Part shown: piece after piece, positions 55,155 to 63,119 of the stretch
Layout: each line of letters begins with the position of its first letter
Numbering within the stretch: the first letter of the stretch is position 1
Assembly: GCA_963575745.1 (NCBI GenBank)
Contig: CAUYUJ010008114.1
Span: forward strand, 145,672 to 209,671
Length of the DNA stretch: 64,000 bases
From: Prorocentrum cordatum
Lineage: Eukaryota > Sar > Dinophyceae > Prorocentrales > Prorocentraceae
Direction: 5' to 3'
Notes under the pieces: model-generated
Database searches by the model: none
Told to the model about the DNA's origin: nothing
What the model saw: only the letters and a program-made list of their open reading frames with translations
Position numbers and translations under genes: made by a program

Positions 55155-55335
55155 GTTTGGCCTCTCCAGGCCCTCCGGGGGGTCCTCTGTGGTCGCCCTC
55201 TTGTGCCGTCTTGGGGGCCTCGTCTTGAGGCCATCTTAGACCGTCTGTGGGCCATGTTCTGCCGTCTCGCGGGCACCTGAGGCCATCTTGCCGGTCTCGG
55301 TGGCATGCCTCGGCCATCTTGGGAGCTCGGGAGCG
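55155..55335. repeat. Degenerate GGCCTCTTGGG-type repeat, block 3
   Basis: GCCGTCTTGGGGGCCTCGTC, GGCCATCTTAGACCGTC and similar units. Confidence 0.65.
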
Positions 55336-56055
55336 CGAATCTATAGTTCCTCAAACACTGATTGCAGGTCAGGTTTTTTGTTTCTATTGTTTCTGAGCAG
55401 CTAGGAGGGTCCGCCGAGGGATCGCAACGCAGGCGCCCGTGCTGCCTCGTGGGCGGTCTTGTCCAGGACCCACACACATACATCACCATCGCGGGCTGGT
55501 TTTCTGTCATGGGGGTTGATCGGGCTATTGAAGGCGGTGGGTTGCGGGGTGCGTCAAACCTCGCGACAATCACATGTCGCGTGTGCAACGTCATGTGGGC
55601 ACGCGGCTGTATGCGCAAAACACACCACATTCACGCGGCGCCCAAAAATCTTGGGCGCCTCGTGCCCTGAACAGGTCCGCCGAGGTTTCGCCGCGAATCG
55701 TGGTCTGGAGGTGCTCGCCGATGTCTTCACGCCCGGGGAGCTGCCTCCCTCGCGGTGCGCCCCGCCGCCGCTGGCTCCTTGGTGCAGCCGCCGCCGCGGG
55801 CCCGCCGGCGGGGCTGGCCGCGCCACGCGCTCCGGGCGTAACCCGTCCCCCTGAGCGGCTCGCTCCCTCCGCTTCCGCTTTCGGCCGCCCCCTTGCCCCT
55901 CCCCCTCCTGCATGGTGGCTCAGTTCGCTCTGACAGCACCCCCGTTTAGGCCTTTACGCTAGCGCAGGCGACCCCTGCCTCGCCGCCGACGCAAAACAAT
56001 GTTCACCGATGCCGCCTCGTATTTTTTCTTCGACCCAGACCCTGGGTGGGCAACG
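55336..56055. other. Unique sequence, weak coding potential
   Basis: One plus-strand frame contains EQVRRGFAANRGLEVLADVF (about 55,670-55,730), which looks protein-like, but it runs on into Arg/Pro-rich translation and no exon boundary can be placed. Not recognised. Confidence 0.25.
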
Positions 56056-56059
56056 TAGC

Positions 56060-56225
56060 TTACCGACCATAGCTCAAACCGCACAACTGATTACGCATAG
56101 CTGACGCAACATAGCGCACAATACGTAGGTCACATCGCACAGCTTACACAACACAGCTCACACCACCTAGCTTCGACACCGTGGTTTACACCACATTGCA
56201 TATTCCGCATAGCGTGCACCTCCAC
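56060..56225. repeat. Decayed short tandem repeat (CACATAGCTTACACAAC type)
   Basis: Phrases CATAGCTCAAACCGCACAAC, CGCACAGCTTACACAACACA, GCTCACACCACCTAGCTT recur every 15-20 bp with drift. Confidence 0.65.
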
Positions 56226-56247
56226 GGTGTAAGAACCCAGTGTTTGG

Positions 56248-56679
56248 GTGCCGCGTTGGCTATCGTTTTCATTCGGCATCGTGGTGGGGGGCATGCACAA
56301 ACCAGACCTGATTGGGAGGTGGGATTCTGAGAATGTTACAGAAACCCCGCCGGACAGCATTTGGCATTACGTCACGCCTACAGCTGCGTACTGGCTACTA
56401 GGTAGCACGGTGTTGGACGAACCGCGATCCCACGGATACGTTCCGCGCGGGGCATCCATGGAACTTCGCCCTGTATCGATGCGGTCGTGCCCGAGGAGTC
56501 CAGTCCGCGAGGCCGTAGATATGGATACAATCGAAATCCATAGTAAAGGACGCGCACTTGTGTCTAGGGTGCACTTGGGTCCCTTCGGCCTCTGCCTCTG
56601 CGTCCCGGGGTGCTACGGCCGCCCAAACTATCCCAATTTCGGTTTCCAAGGGTCTTGCGTCCTAACCACGCGTCCCTAA
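56248..56679 (+). other. Open frame of 143 codons, possible exon, unknown family
   Basis: Frame opening with ATG and MPRWLSFSFGIVVGGMHKPD, continuing LIGRWDSENVTETPPDS and THGY-like mixed sequence, ending TAA at 56,677-56,679. Composition is balanced and codon use is not repeat-driven, unlike most long frames in the window. The first 15 residues are hydrophobic enough for a signal anchor. I recognise no domain. It is followed by a perfect hairpin (56,706-56,750), which could mark a mobile-element end. Confidence 0.3.
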
Positions 56680-56705
56680 CATAGATCTTGGCTGTGGCCG
56701 CGCTG

Positions 56706-56750
56706 CCCGTCGCCCTGCCAGCGGGCCCGTGCCGCTGGCAGGGCGACGGG
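56706..56750. other. Perfect 19-bp hairpin
   Basis: Stem CCCGTCGCCCTGCCAGCGG at 56,706-56,724, loop GCCCGTG, perfect complement at 56,732-56,750. Without a U tract it is not a bacterial-type terminator. Function unknown. Confidence 0.85.
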
Positions 56751-56802
56751 TCCCGGTCGGCGTTGGCCCTAGCAGGCAGCAGTGCCCCCCCTGCCGTGAA
56801 GT

Positions 56803-56938
56803 CGGGCATGCCCCTTTTCAGGAGGAGTATCAAACAATAGGCAAGCCATATCACATGGGGACGATTCTCCTACTATCTTCGACTGTTTCTGAAGTTTCGA
56901 CCAGAATCCGCCTTCAGGAGGACATGCCCGACCTAATC
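56803..56938. mobile_element. Element F2, copy 4 (complete)
   Basis: GTCGGGCATGCCCCTTTTCA to TCAGGAGGACATGCCCGACC, with interior GGGGACGATTCTCCTACTAT shared with the copies at 25,448 and 27,003. Confidence 0.8.
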
Positions 56939-57574
56939 CTGCCATCTCAGAGGCCCTCCCCCATGACCCCCCGGCTTCTGAGGAGCGCCCTGCGTTCCTT
57001 GAAGGCCGCCCCCCCCCTTCCCTCCCCCCCTCTCGCCCCGCCCCCGCCCCCTTGTGGCAACGACAGGGAGGATAGGGAGAAGGGGGAGGGATGACGCATC
57101 AACCCCCAGTCGCCTAGTGGTCGACGAGGGGACCTGCCACCCCCACCTGGCCCAGGATCGTGCGGATTCCACACCGGGGGCCCGTCGCCGACCTATCGGC
57201 CGTGCGTCGCCGCTTCAAGGCTGATGCCTCCCCATCCTGCTGAGCCGATCCCCCCCCCCGAAGCGCTGCGCTTCAGACCCTGCGACAAGGTATCGCTGAT
57301 TCCTTCGGTAGCAGATCACGGGAGCCTGGTACACCCTCGTAGTTCCGTCTGCAGCGTCGACTGGCACCGATTCGCGTGAGTCGACGAGGTAGCGCCGATT
57401 CGGCGTCGGCTTGCGCCGAGTAGCGTCGAGGTAGCGTCGATCAGCGTCGACTGGCGTCGATTAGCGTCGATTCGCAGGAGCCGACGGGATGGTACGGAAG
57501 GCCCTCATGAGTTGCCACCGAAGATTCCAGGCCGATGCTTCCCCACTGTGCCAGTCCCCACCCCCCCCGGGTGT
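56939..57574. other. Unique sequence with TAGCGTCGA repeats
   Basis: 57,365-57,475 has eight or so TAGCGTCGA/GGCGTCGA units. A plus frame starting at 57,489 (MVRKALMSCHRRFQADASPL) leads into the CTC tract and may be leader sequence of the downstream gene, but this is uncertain. Confidence 0.35.
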
Positions 57575-57820
57575 CGTGCCTCCTCGTCCTCCTCCTCCTC
57601 CTCCTCCGCCTCCCTCCTCCTCCTCCTCCTCCTCCTCCGCCTCCTCCTCCTCCTCCTCCTCCTCCTCCTCCTCCTCCTCCTCCTCCTCCTCCTCCTCCTC
57701 CTCCTCCTCCTCCTCCTCTCCTCTCTCTCTCTCTCCTCCTCCTCCTCCTCCTTCTCCTCCTCCTCCTCCTCCTCCTCCTCCTCCTCCTCCTCCTCCTCCA
57801 CCTCCTCCTCCTTCCTGCGT
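57575..57820. repeat. (CTC)n pyrimidine tract upstream of the PAN-like gene exon
   Basis: About 245 bp of CCTCCT with a CTCTCTCT island (57,718-57,734). Ends shortly before an AG acceptor candidate at 57,840. Confidence 0.92.
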
Positions 57821-57837
57821 GCCCGCCGCCCCGCGGC

Positions 57838-59531
57838 CGAGGAGTTCAAGGGCTGGTCCTACTGCAGCGGCCTCCTGGAGCTGGGCGGCGGCGGCGGCGT
57901 GCCGTGGCTGGGGCCGCTGCGGCAGAGCGAGGGGCAGGGCTGCGCGGGCGGCCTGCGCGGCGAGGCCTGAGGAGAGGAGGGAGGGAGGATGGGGGAGAGG
58001 GGGGAGGGGCAGGAGGAGGAGGAGGAGGAGGAGGAGGAGGAGAGGGGAGGAGGGGGAGGAGGCCGGAGGAGGAGGTGGAGGAGGAGGAGGAGGAGGAGGA
58101 GGAGGAGGAGGAGATGGGGAGATGGGGGAGGAAGGAGGAGGAGAGAGGAGGAGGAGGAGGAGGAGGAGGAGGAGGAGGAGGAGGAGGAGGAGGAGAGGAG
58201 GAGGAGGAGGAGGAGGAGGGAGGAGAGGAGGAGGAGGATGAGGGGAGGAGGAGGAGGAGGAGGGAGGAGGAGGAGGAGGAGGAGGAGGAGGAGGAGGGAG
58301 GAGGAGAGGAGGAGGAGGAGGAGGAGAGGAGGAGGAGGAGGAGGAGGAGGAGAGCGGCGGCCGAGGAGGAGGAGGAGGAGGAGATGGGACCAAGCACCGC
58401 TACGATAGATGGGACGGGGTCGAAGGGAGCATGGAGAGGTCTTCTTCGTCCTCCTCCTCCTCCTCCTTCTCCTCCTCCTCCTCCTCCTCCTCCTCCTCCA
58501 CCTACCTGTGGTAGCGGTGGTGGAACATCGGGCCATCAAGGCCGGGTACCGCGGCAACCTGGCGACCACGCTGGAGCAGTGCAAGGCGCTCTGCGCCGCG
58601 GAGGATCGAAGAAACGCCATGAGGCATGAGCAAATCAAGAAAACGGGGCCGTCGACGTGGACATTGGCGCGTAGGCTACCCGCGTAAAACCGCGCGTAAG
58701 CGCCTTCGTCTCTAATATAGCGTGCCGTGCCAGTGGCCCGCACAAGCCGCGGCGTAATGTCGCTGCGTCATCTCGTGTAAGACCCATTTCTGATCGTCGC
58801 TCGCATGATTTGTTCGCGTTTCGCTCCGAGTTCTTGGATCCGCGCTGCCCCCCCTCCCCCCCGGCGGCGCCCCCGGCGGCGCCCCTGGCGCGCTCCGCGC
58901 GCCAGGAATGGGGTCCAGCGCAGATCCATGACATCCGCGCGGACCGTCGAAAGTTTATGTTTATTCAGTTTTTTTTGTTCTAGAGGAGGCGTGCAGCTAC
59001 ATCACCTTCTCGGGTGTCGCCAGAAGTGCCCCCTGGCCCAAGATGCCCCCCCGGGATTTTCCAGGAGGCCCCCACGCCTCCAGAGTACCCCTCACGGGGC
59101 CCCGAGGGTCCCAGGGGTCTCCAGAATTGAGCGAGAAAAGCTGGGGGCACCTTGGGGCCATGGGGCAGCTTTAGCAACCCCCGACCTTCTACACAAGCGT
59201 CGCCGGATGCGAGGAGGAAGCGTGCCTGGTGGGGCTCCAGCCCACCCGCTGCCGCCTGTCGGAGTCCTGCGAGCTGGCGCCGGCGGGGGACTTGCTGGCG
59301 GTGGTCTTCCAGAAGCAGGCTGCCGCGTCCGACTGGGAGGGTACTCCATCTGCCCGCTTTCGTAAGGGTTTCCTCCTCGGCGCCCTGACCATCGGCCTGA
59401 TGGCGGTATGCCTGATGTGCGGGCCTTGCTTCAAGCTGGAGCGGCAGAGCGCGCGAGGCGACCTGATATTCAACAACGGCAGAACTATCCTCGAGGGTGC
59501 GGACACTGACGACCGCACGGACCCGATATGA
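57838..59531 (+). CDS. Intron-containing membrane protein with PAN/apple-like module (partial gene model)
   Basis: Three exon-like blocks lie on the plus strand. Block 1, about 57,838-57,960, reads EEFKGWSYCSGLLELGGGGG then VPWLGPLRQSEGQGCAGGL; a GCCTGA just after could be a GC-type donor. Block 2, about 58,507-58,603, reads AGYRGNLATTLEQCKALCAA; the NLATTLEQCKALC pattern is typical of PAN/apple domains, which are Cys-rich ligand-binding folds. Block 3, 59,175-59,531, has FYTSVAGCEEEACLVGLQPT and RCRLSESCELAPAGD, a transmembrane segment FLLGALTIGLMAVCLMCG and a cytoplasmic tail ending before TGA at 59,529-59,531. If blocks 2 and 3 join at phase 0, the donor would start GA. The N terminus is not found. 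Extracellular adhesion or recognition is inferred from the domain only. Confidence 0.5.
57970..58388. repeat. (GAG)n purine tract, presumed intron 1, 5' part
   Basis: About 420 bp of GAGGAGG on the plus strand immediately after exon block 1. Confidence 0.92.
58440..58502. repeat. (CTC)n pyrimidine tract, presumed intron 1, 3' part
   Basis: CCTCCTCCTCC just before exon block 2; it could serve as the polypyrimidine tract and can pair with the GAG tract of the same intron. Confidence 0.9.
58795..58975. mobile_element. Fold-back element F1, copy 2, inside presumed intron 2
   Basis: Arms TTCTTGGATCCGCGCTG and CAGCGCAGATCCATGAC, the loop palindrome TGGCGCGCTCCGCGCGCCA, and the outer GTTTATGTTTATTCAG phrase. 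It lies between exon blocks 2 and 3. Confidence 0.75.
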
Positions 59532-59950
59532 GTTGCATGAGCTGCGAGGGCCGGCGTCCTCGTGTTTTTTTTCCAGGCCTCGTTCAGCGTTTGGCTCGTA
59601 GTTATTGACTAGTGACTAGTGCGGGGCGCGCTATATAGCAGTAGCGGTGACCAACGTTCTGAGTCACCTCCCTCGTTTCTTAATTGTGTGTGTTGCGTGG
59701 GGTGTGGTGACCAACGTGACCTTCCTGGCGCAGTCAGAAAAATACATGCGGCTTTGACTGCCAGCTAGCATGCATGGTGTCTGCAGCCTGCAGAGGCGTA
59801 CGGAAGCAGCGGCCCGCTTCAGGTGCAGAAGCCATGTCTGTTCTGCCCCGTCGATCTTCGTGCGCGCGGTCTCCGTGGCGGTCACGGAAATCAATCAGTT
59901 GCGAAGCGTCTTGGCTCGCCTATAGCCCTACCAACCTGCTTGTGGTTTCC
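59532..59950. other. Downstream region of the PAN-like gene
   Basis: Contains direct repeats GACTAGTGACTAGT (about 59,608-59,622) and GGTGACCAACGT at 59,646 and 59,706. No AATAAA-type signal is expected or seen. No gene recognised. Confidence 0.4.
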
Positions 59951-59952
59951 AC

Positions 59953-60068
59953 GACATGTTCTTAGAACATTTCTGGTTGGGACTGTTTTGTTTTAATTCG
60001 TCGGGCTTATGTTCTAAGAACATTGTTTTTGTTCTCAGAACATTTCTGGGTTCTAAGAACATATCATA
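59953..60068. promoter_or_regulatory. Cluster of GTTCTNAGAAC palindromes
   Basis: Four sites lie within about 110 bp: ATGTTCTTAGAACAT (59,954-59,968), ATGTTCTAAGAACAT (60,009-60,023), GTTCTCAGAAC and GTTCTAAGAAC (60,033-60,060). Dyad-symmetric, evenly spaced, AT-rich and just upstream of an exon-like block, they resemble a multimer binding site. No factor can be named, and a decayed mobile element is the alternative. Confidence 0.4.
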
Positions 60069-60080
60069 ATCGGCCTACAG

Positions 60081-60264
60081 GAATGCCGGGACGATCGGTC
60101 CCTGCTCAAGGAAAAGAGGGTATTGTTTCGAACGTCTGCGTCGGATAGCCTGTTCCTGGTCCTTCGCCCCCCCCTCCGCACGAAGGAGTTCATCGGGAAC
60201 GCCGCCGGCCACCTCACGGGCGTCAAGATCGTCGACCTCGAATGGACCCACAAGGACAGATGCC
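60081..60264 (+). CDS. Exon-like block of a further gene, unknown family
   Basis: After an acceptor-like CCTACAG at 60,074-60,080, one frame reads ECRDDRSLLKEKRVLFRTSA, SDSLFLVLRPPLRTKEFIGN and AAGHLTGVKIVDLEWTHKDR with no stop until it runs into the GAG tract at 60,265. Composition is balanced with hydrophobic periodicity like beta-strands. It is on the same strand as the PAN-like gene, 550 bp beyond its stop, as expected in unidirectional dinoflagellate gene arrays. No domain recognised; a missed continuation of the upstream gene is an alternative. Confidence 0.35.
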
Positions 60265-60585
60265 ACAGAGGAGGAGGAGGAGGAGGAGGAGGAGGAGGAG
60301 TAGGAGGAGGAGGACGACGACTACGAGGGGGCAGCGTGAAGGGGGAAGAGGAGGAGGAGGAGGCGGAGGAAGAGGAGGAGCAGGAGGAGGAGGAGGAAGA
60401 AGAAGAGGAGGAGGAGGAGGAGGAGGAGGAGGAGGTGGAGGAGGAGGAGGAGGCGAGAGAAGGAGGGAGCAGGAGGAAGAAGAGGAGGAGGAGGAAGAGG
60501 AGGAGGAGGAGGATGAGAAGGAGGAGGAGGAGGAGGAGGAAAAGGAGGAGGAGGAGGAAGAGGGGGAGGAGCAATCGCAGGCATC
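60265..60585. repeat. (GAG)n purine tract directly after the exon-like block
   Basis: GAGGAGG with GAAGAAG and GACGAC interruptions, on the plus strand, ending CAATCGCAG, an acceptor-like AG at about 60,580. Confidence 0.9.
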
Positions 60586-60772
60586 GAGGTGATCGGGCGT
60601 GTCTGGTCCGCCCTGGGCCCCCGCGCGCAATCCCCGGGCCTTCGCCTCCGAGGGGTCTCTCTGGGAACTACTTCTCGACGTGCTCGCCGCGGGCGGCGCT
60701 GGCTGGCGAGCCCTGCCCAAGGCAGGCCCGAGCTCCAGCCCTGCCATCGATCGAGAACTGCAGGGCCTCAGT
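60586..60772 (+). other. Possible exon fragment or dispersed repeat
   Basis: One frame reads AFASEGSLWELLLDVLAAGG then AGWRALPKAGPSSS; another reads IEVIGRVWSALGPRAQSPG. The frame cannot be settled. The last 30 bases (GAACTGCAGGGCCTCAGT) recur at 61,290-61,308, so at least the end is a dispersed repeat. The stop that follows comes from the inserted F1 element. Confidence 0.3.
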
Positions 60773-60973
60773 TAGGGGAAGCACAAGTGACACAAACATA
60801 ACAACTCGGAGGTCCGCGCGGACTTCTCGGATCGGCGCTGGACCCCCCTCCCTGGCACGCGGAGCGCGCCAGGGGCGGCGCCGGAGGCGCCGCCGGGGGG
60901 CCCCAGCGCCGATCCGAGAAGTCCGCGCGGACCTCCGAGTTTTTATGTTTATGCCACTTTTTGTTCCCCTAGT
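60773..60973. mobile_element. Fold-back element F1, copy 3 (complete, with empty-site comparison)
   Basis: Termini TAGGGGAA...TTCCCCTA extend into arms with AACTCGGAGGTCCGCGCGGA and TTCTCGGATCGGCGCTGG, matched by complements at about 60,902-60,940, with a GC-rich loop. Flanks read GGCCTCAGT before and AGTGGGCCCTGG after; the related sequence at 61,297-61,316 reads GGCCTCAGTGGGCCCTGG without the insertion. This indicates a discrete insertion with a 3-bp AGT duplication. Non-coding, about 200 bp. Confidence 0.85.
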
Positions 60974-61074
60974 AGTGGGCCCTGGAAACGACAGGGCCCT
61001 TGTATTGCGGGCACCGTTTTGCTGTTCTCTGGGTTCCCTTTCCGGCCCTGCCTCTGGGCCTCCAAACAATGAGT
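60974..61074. repeat. Flanking dispersed repeat (GGGCCCTGGAAACGACAGGG type)
   Basis: Shares GGGCCCTGG, CGACAGGGC and a T/G-rich tail with 61,309-61,400. Confidence 0.6.
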
Positions 61075-61265
61075 CCTGATTGGGGCCGAGGGATCGCGCC
61101 GCATCGCCAATGCGGCTCGATGCGGATCCCCCATCTTCTCCGCGCTGGCGTCGCGGATGCATCGTCGGCGTCGCTGGTGCATCGCCGATGCATCGGTGAT
61201 GATGCATCCTCGATGCATTGCCGATGCGGCGCGATCCTCCAGCCCCATCTATTCGAACGCCGTCC
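61075..61265. repeat. GATGCATCGGCG-rich dispersed repeat, copy 2
   Basis: Related to 25,591-25,812, including the final GCGATCCTCCAGCCCCATCT phrase. Confidence 0.7.
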
Positions 61266-61742
61266 AGGAGGCCTCTACTGCCGTCGAGCGAGGACTGCAG
61301 GGCCTCAGTGGGCCCTGGGGACGACAGGGCAGTTGTTTTGCCGGTTCCGCTCTGCTGTTTTTGTTGTTGGTTCTGGTGCCGTTGTTTTTCCCAGTTCCGT
61401 CGCCGTAGTGTGTCCCGTTCCGGTTCCGGTCTCAAGTCCTGAGCCGTCTTATTTGCCGTTTCCGGATGCCGTTTCTCTTCACCATTTTTTTTTTCAAGTG
61501 GGTCTCTGTTTCGGGAGCGGTGAGAAAATGGCCTTGCCGTTTCTGGGGCCCACTGAGTGCAGAGCTGCATGTTTTTGTTGCGTCGGCGGCTCGGCCGAGT
61601 CATTGCGCTGGCGAGTCGCTGCCGAAACGGGGGTGCCGTTGCGGCGCAGTGTGCCACCGTGCAGGAGGAGGGGGCGGGGAGAGGAGGCGGCCGAAGGAGG
61701 GGGCGGGAGGGGAGCGAGGCCGAAGTTGCATGAACATGTTAT
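61266..61742. other. Uninserted copy of the F1 target repeat, then unique sequence
   Basis: 61,285-61,400 is related to the sequence on both sides of the F1 insertion at 60,773. The rest (CCGTTTCC/TTCCGG-rich, a T run at about 61,485) has no recognised gene. Confidence 0.45.
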
Positions 61743-62232
61743 GAGTCAGGAGGGAAAAAAACACAGACACAATCGTCGATTAATCGTCGATTCTCCAGAA
61801 AATCTAGGACATTCTCCAGATTAATCTAAGACGATTAATCTAAGACGATTAATCTAAGACGATTAATCTAAGATCTCTAGGAAAAATCCAGATTAATCTC
61901 AGACGAATAATCGTCGATTAATCGTCGATTCTCCAGAAAATCTAGGACACTCTCCAGATTAATCTAAGACGATTAATCTAAGACGATTAATATAAGACGA
62001 TTAATCTAATACCTCCAGGAAAAATCCAGATTAATCTCAGACGATTAATCGTCGATTAATCGTCGATTAATCGTCGGTCCTGGAGAATCGACGATTAATC
62101 GTCGATTCTCCAGAAAATCTAGGAAGATATGGGAAGCGGGGGGGAAGACAAAGGCCCAGAAGATATGGGAAAATATTGGGAAGCCTTTTGTTTGTGTGTA
62201 GTTATTTGTGTGTCCGAGGGCCCCTTCGATGA
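61743..62232. mobile_element. Element F3, copy 3, with internal ATTAATCG expansion
   Basis: Ends GAGTCAGGAGGGAAAAAAAC and ATTTGTGTGTCCGAGGGCCC match F3. Between them 61,770-62,118 is filled with TAATCGTCGATTAATCGTCG, GATTAATCTAAGACGATTAA and CCAGATTAATCT(A/C)AGACG repeats in two near-identical halves, tripling the element's length. The repeats are themselves palindromic. Confidence 0.8.
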
Positions 62233-62487
62233 GGAAAATCCGGGAGGCCTCGCGCGGGGCGCAACATTTGTTTTACCTAGTCTACACGTCAGCTCCGTAG
62301 GGTATGGGTCGACGCCCGCGCGGCGATGCTCCGGCGTCAGTCCGACGGAAATCCGACGCACATCTGACGCAATTCGACGTGAGCCCGACGCAGATCCGAC
62401 GCGGATCCGACGTGGATCCGACGTGGATCCGACGTCATCGGGTCTCAGGCTGCTGCGCGAGGCCTCCAGGAGTTTCTTCACAAGACA
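62233..62487. other. Sequence with ATCCGACGTGG repeats
   Basis: 62,335-62,440 has about nine units of ATCCGACGT/GATCCGACGCG, 11-13 bp apart. No gene recognised. Confidence 0.55.
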
Positions 62488-62870
62488 TGCGTGTTCGGAG
62501 GTCCGCGCGGATTTGCGGCGTCGGCCTGGGGGCACCCCCCCGCGGCGCCCGCGGCGCGGCCCCTGGATCAGGAGGGGGAAAAACACACAGACAAAATTCA
62601 TCGTCGGTTCCCCGGAAAATATGGGAAAATACGGGAAGCGGGGGGGGAAGACAAAACATCCAGAAAACATAGGAAAACATGGTTTTGTTTTTTTATTTGT
62701 GTGTATTTATTTGTGTGTTCCAGGGCCCCTTCATGGGGGCACACCCCCCCGCGGCGCCCGCAGCGCGGCCCCGGGAGCCCTTCGCGCGCCGTGGTGGTGG
62801 TGGTCCAGCATCGGCGCCGGAGAGATCCGCGCAGACCTCCCAACGTCGATGTCTATGCCGTTGTCGAACC
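62488..62870. mobile_element. Fold-back element F1, copy 4, split by an F3 insertion
   Basis: The left half (TTCGGAGGTCCGCGCGGATT, about 62,493-62,568) and the right half (CAGCATCGGCGCCGGAGAGA, then TCCGCGCAGACCTCC, to about 62,850) flank a complete F3 element. A GGGGGCACCCCCCCGCGGCG-like phrase of about 35 bp occurs on both sides of the insertion. Confidence 0.65.
62570..62736. mobile_element. Element F3, copy 4, nested in F1
   Basis: CAGGAGGGGGAAAAACACAC to TTGTGTGTTCCAGGGCCCCT with the interior CGTCGGTTCCCCGGAAAATA. About 167 bp. Confidence 0.78.
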
Positions 62871-63119
62871 GGGGATGCACACCGGTCGTTGAAAGTAGGT
62901 ATTTCTGGATTTTACCAGCCTCGAGCGTATCCCTATCCCCAAGATGGGCACGCCAAAAGGCGATGACAATCCTAGGGATTCGCCCTGAAAAAAAAGGGGA
63001 TCGCCAAGATTGGCATCGTGATGAGGAGGTGCCCAGCACAGGGATAGGGATATGTTCCAGGCTGGTAAGGATTCCCAGATCCCAATCTACTTTAGCCGCC
63101 TTCCTACTTCAATGCTCGA
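62871..63119. other. Unique sequence
   Basis: Short inverted phrases (CTCGAGCG and GGGATAGGGATATG near 62,920-63,060). No gene recognised. Confidence 0.3.
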
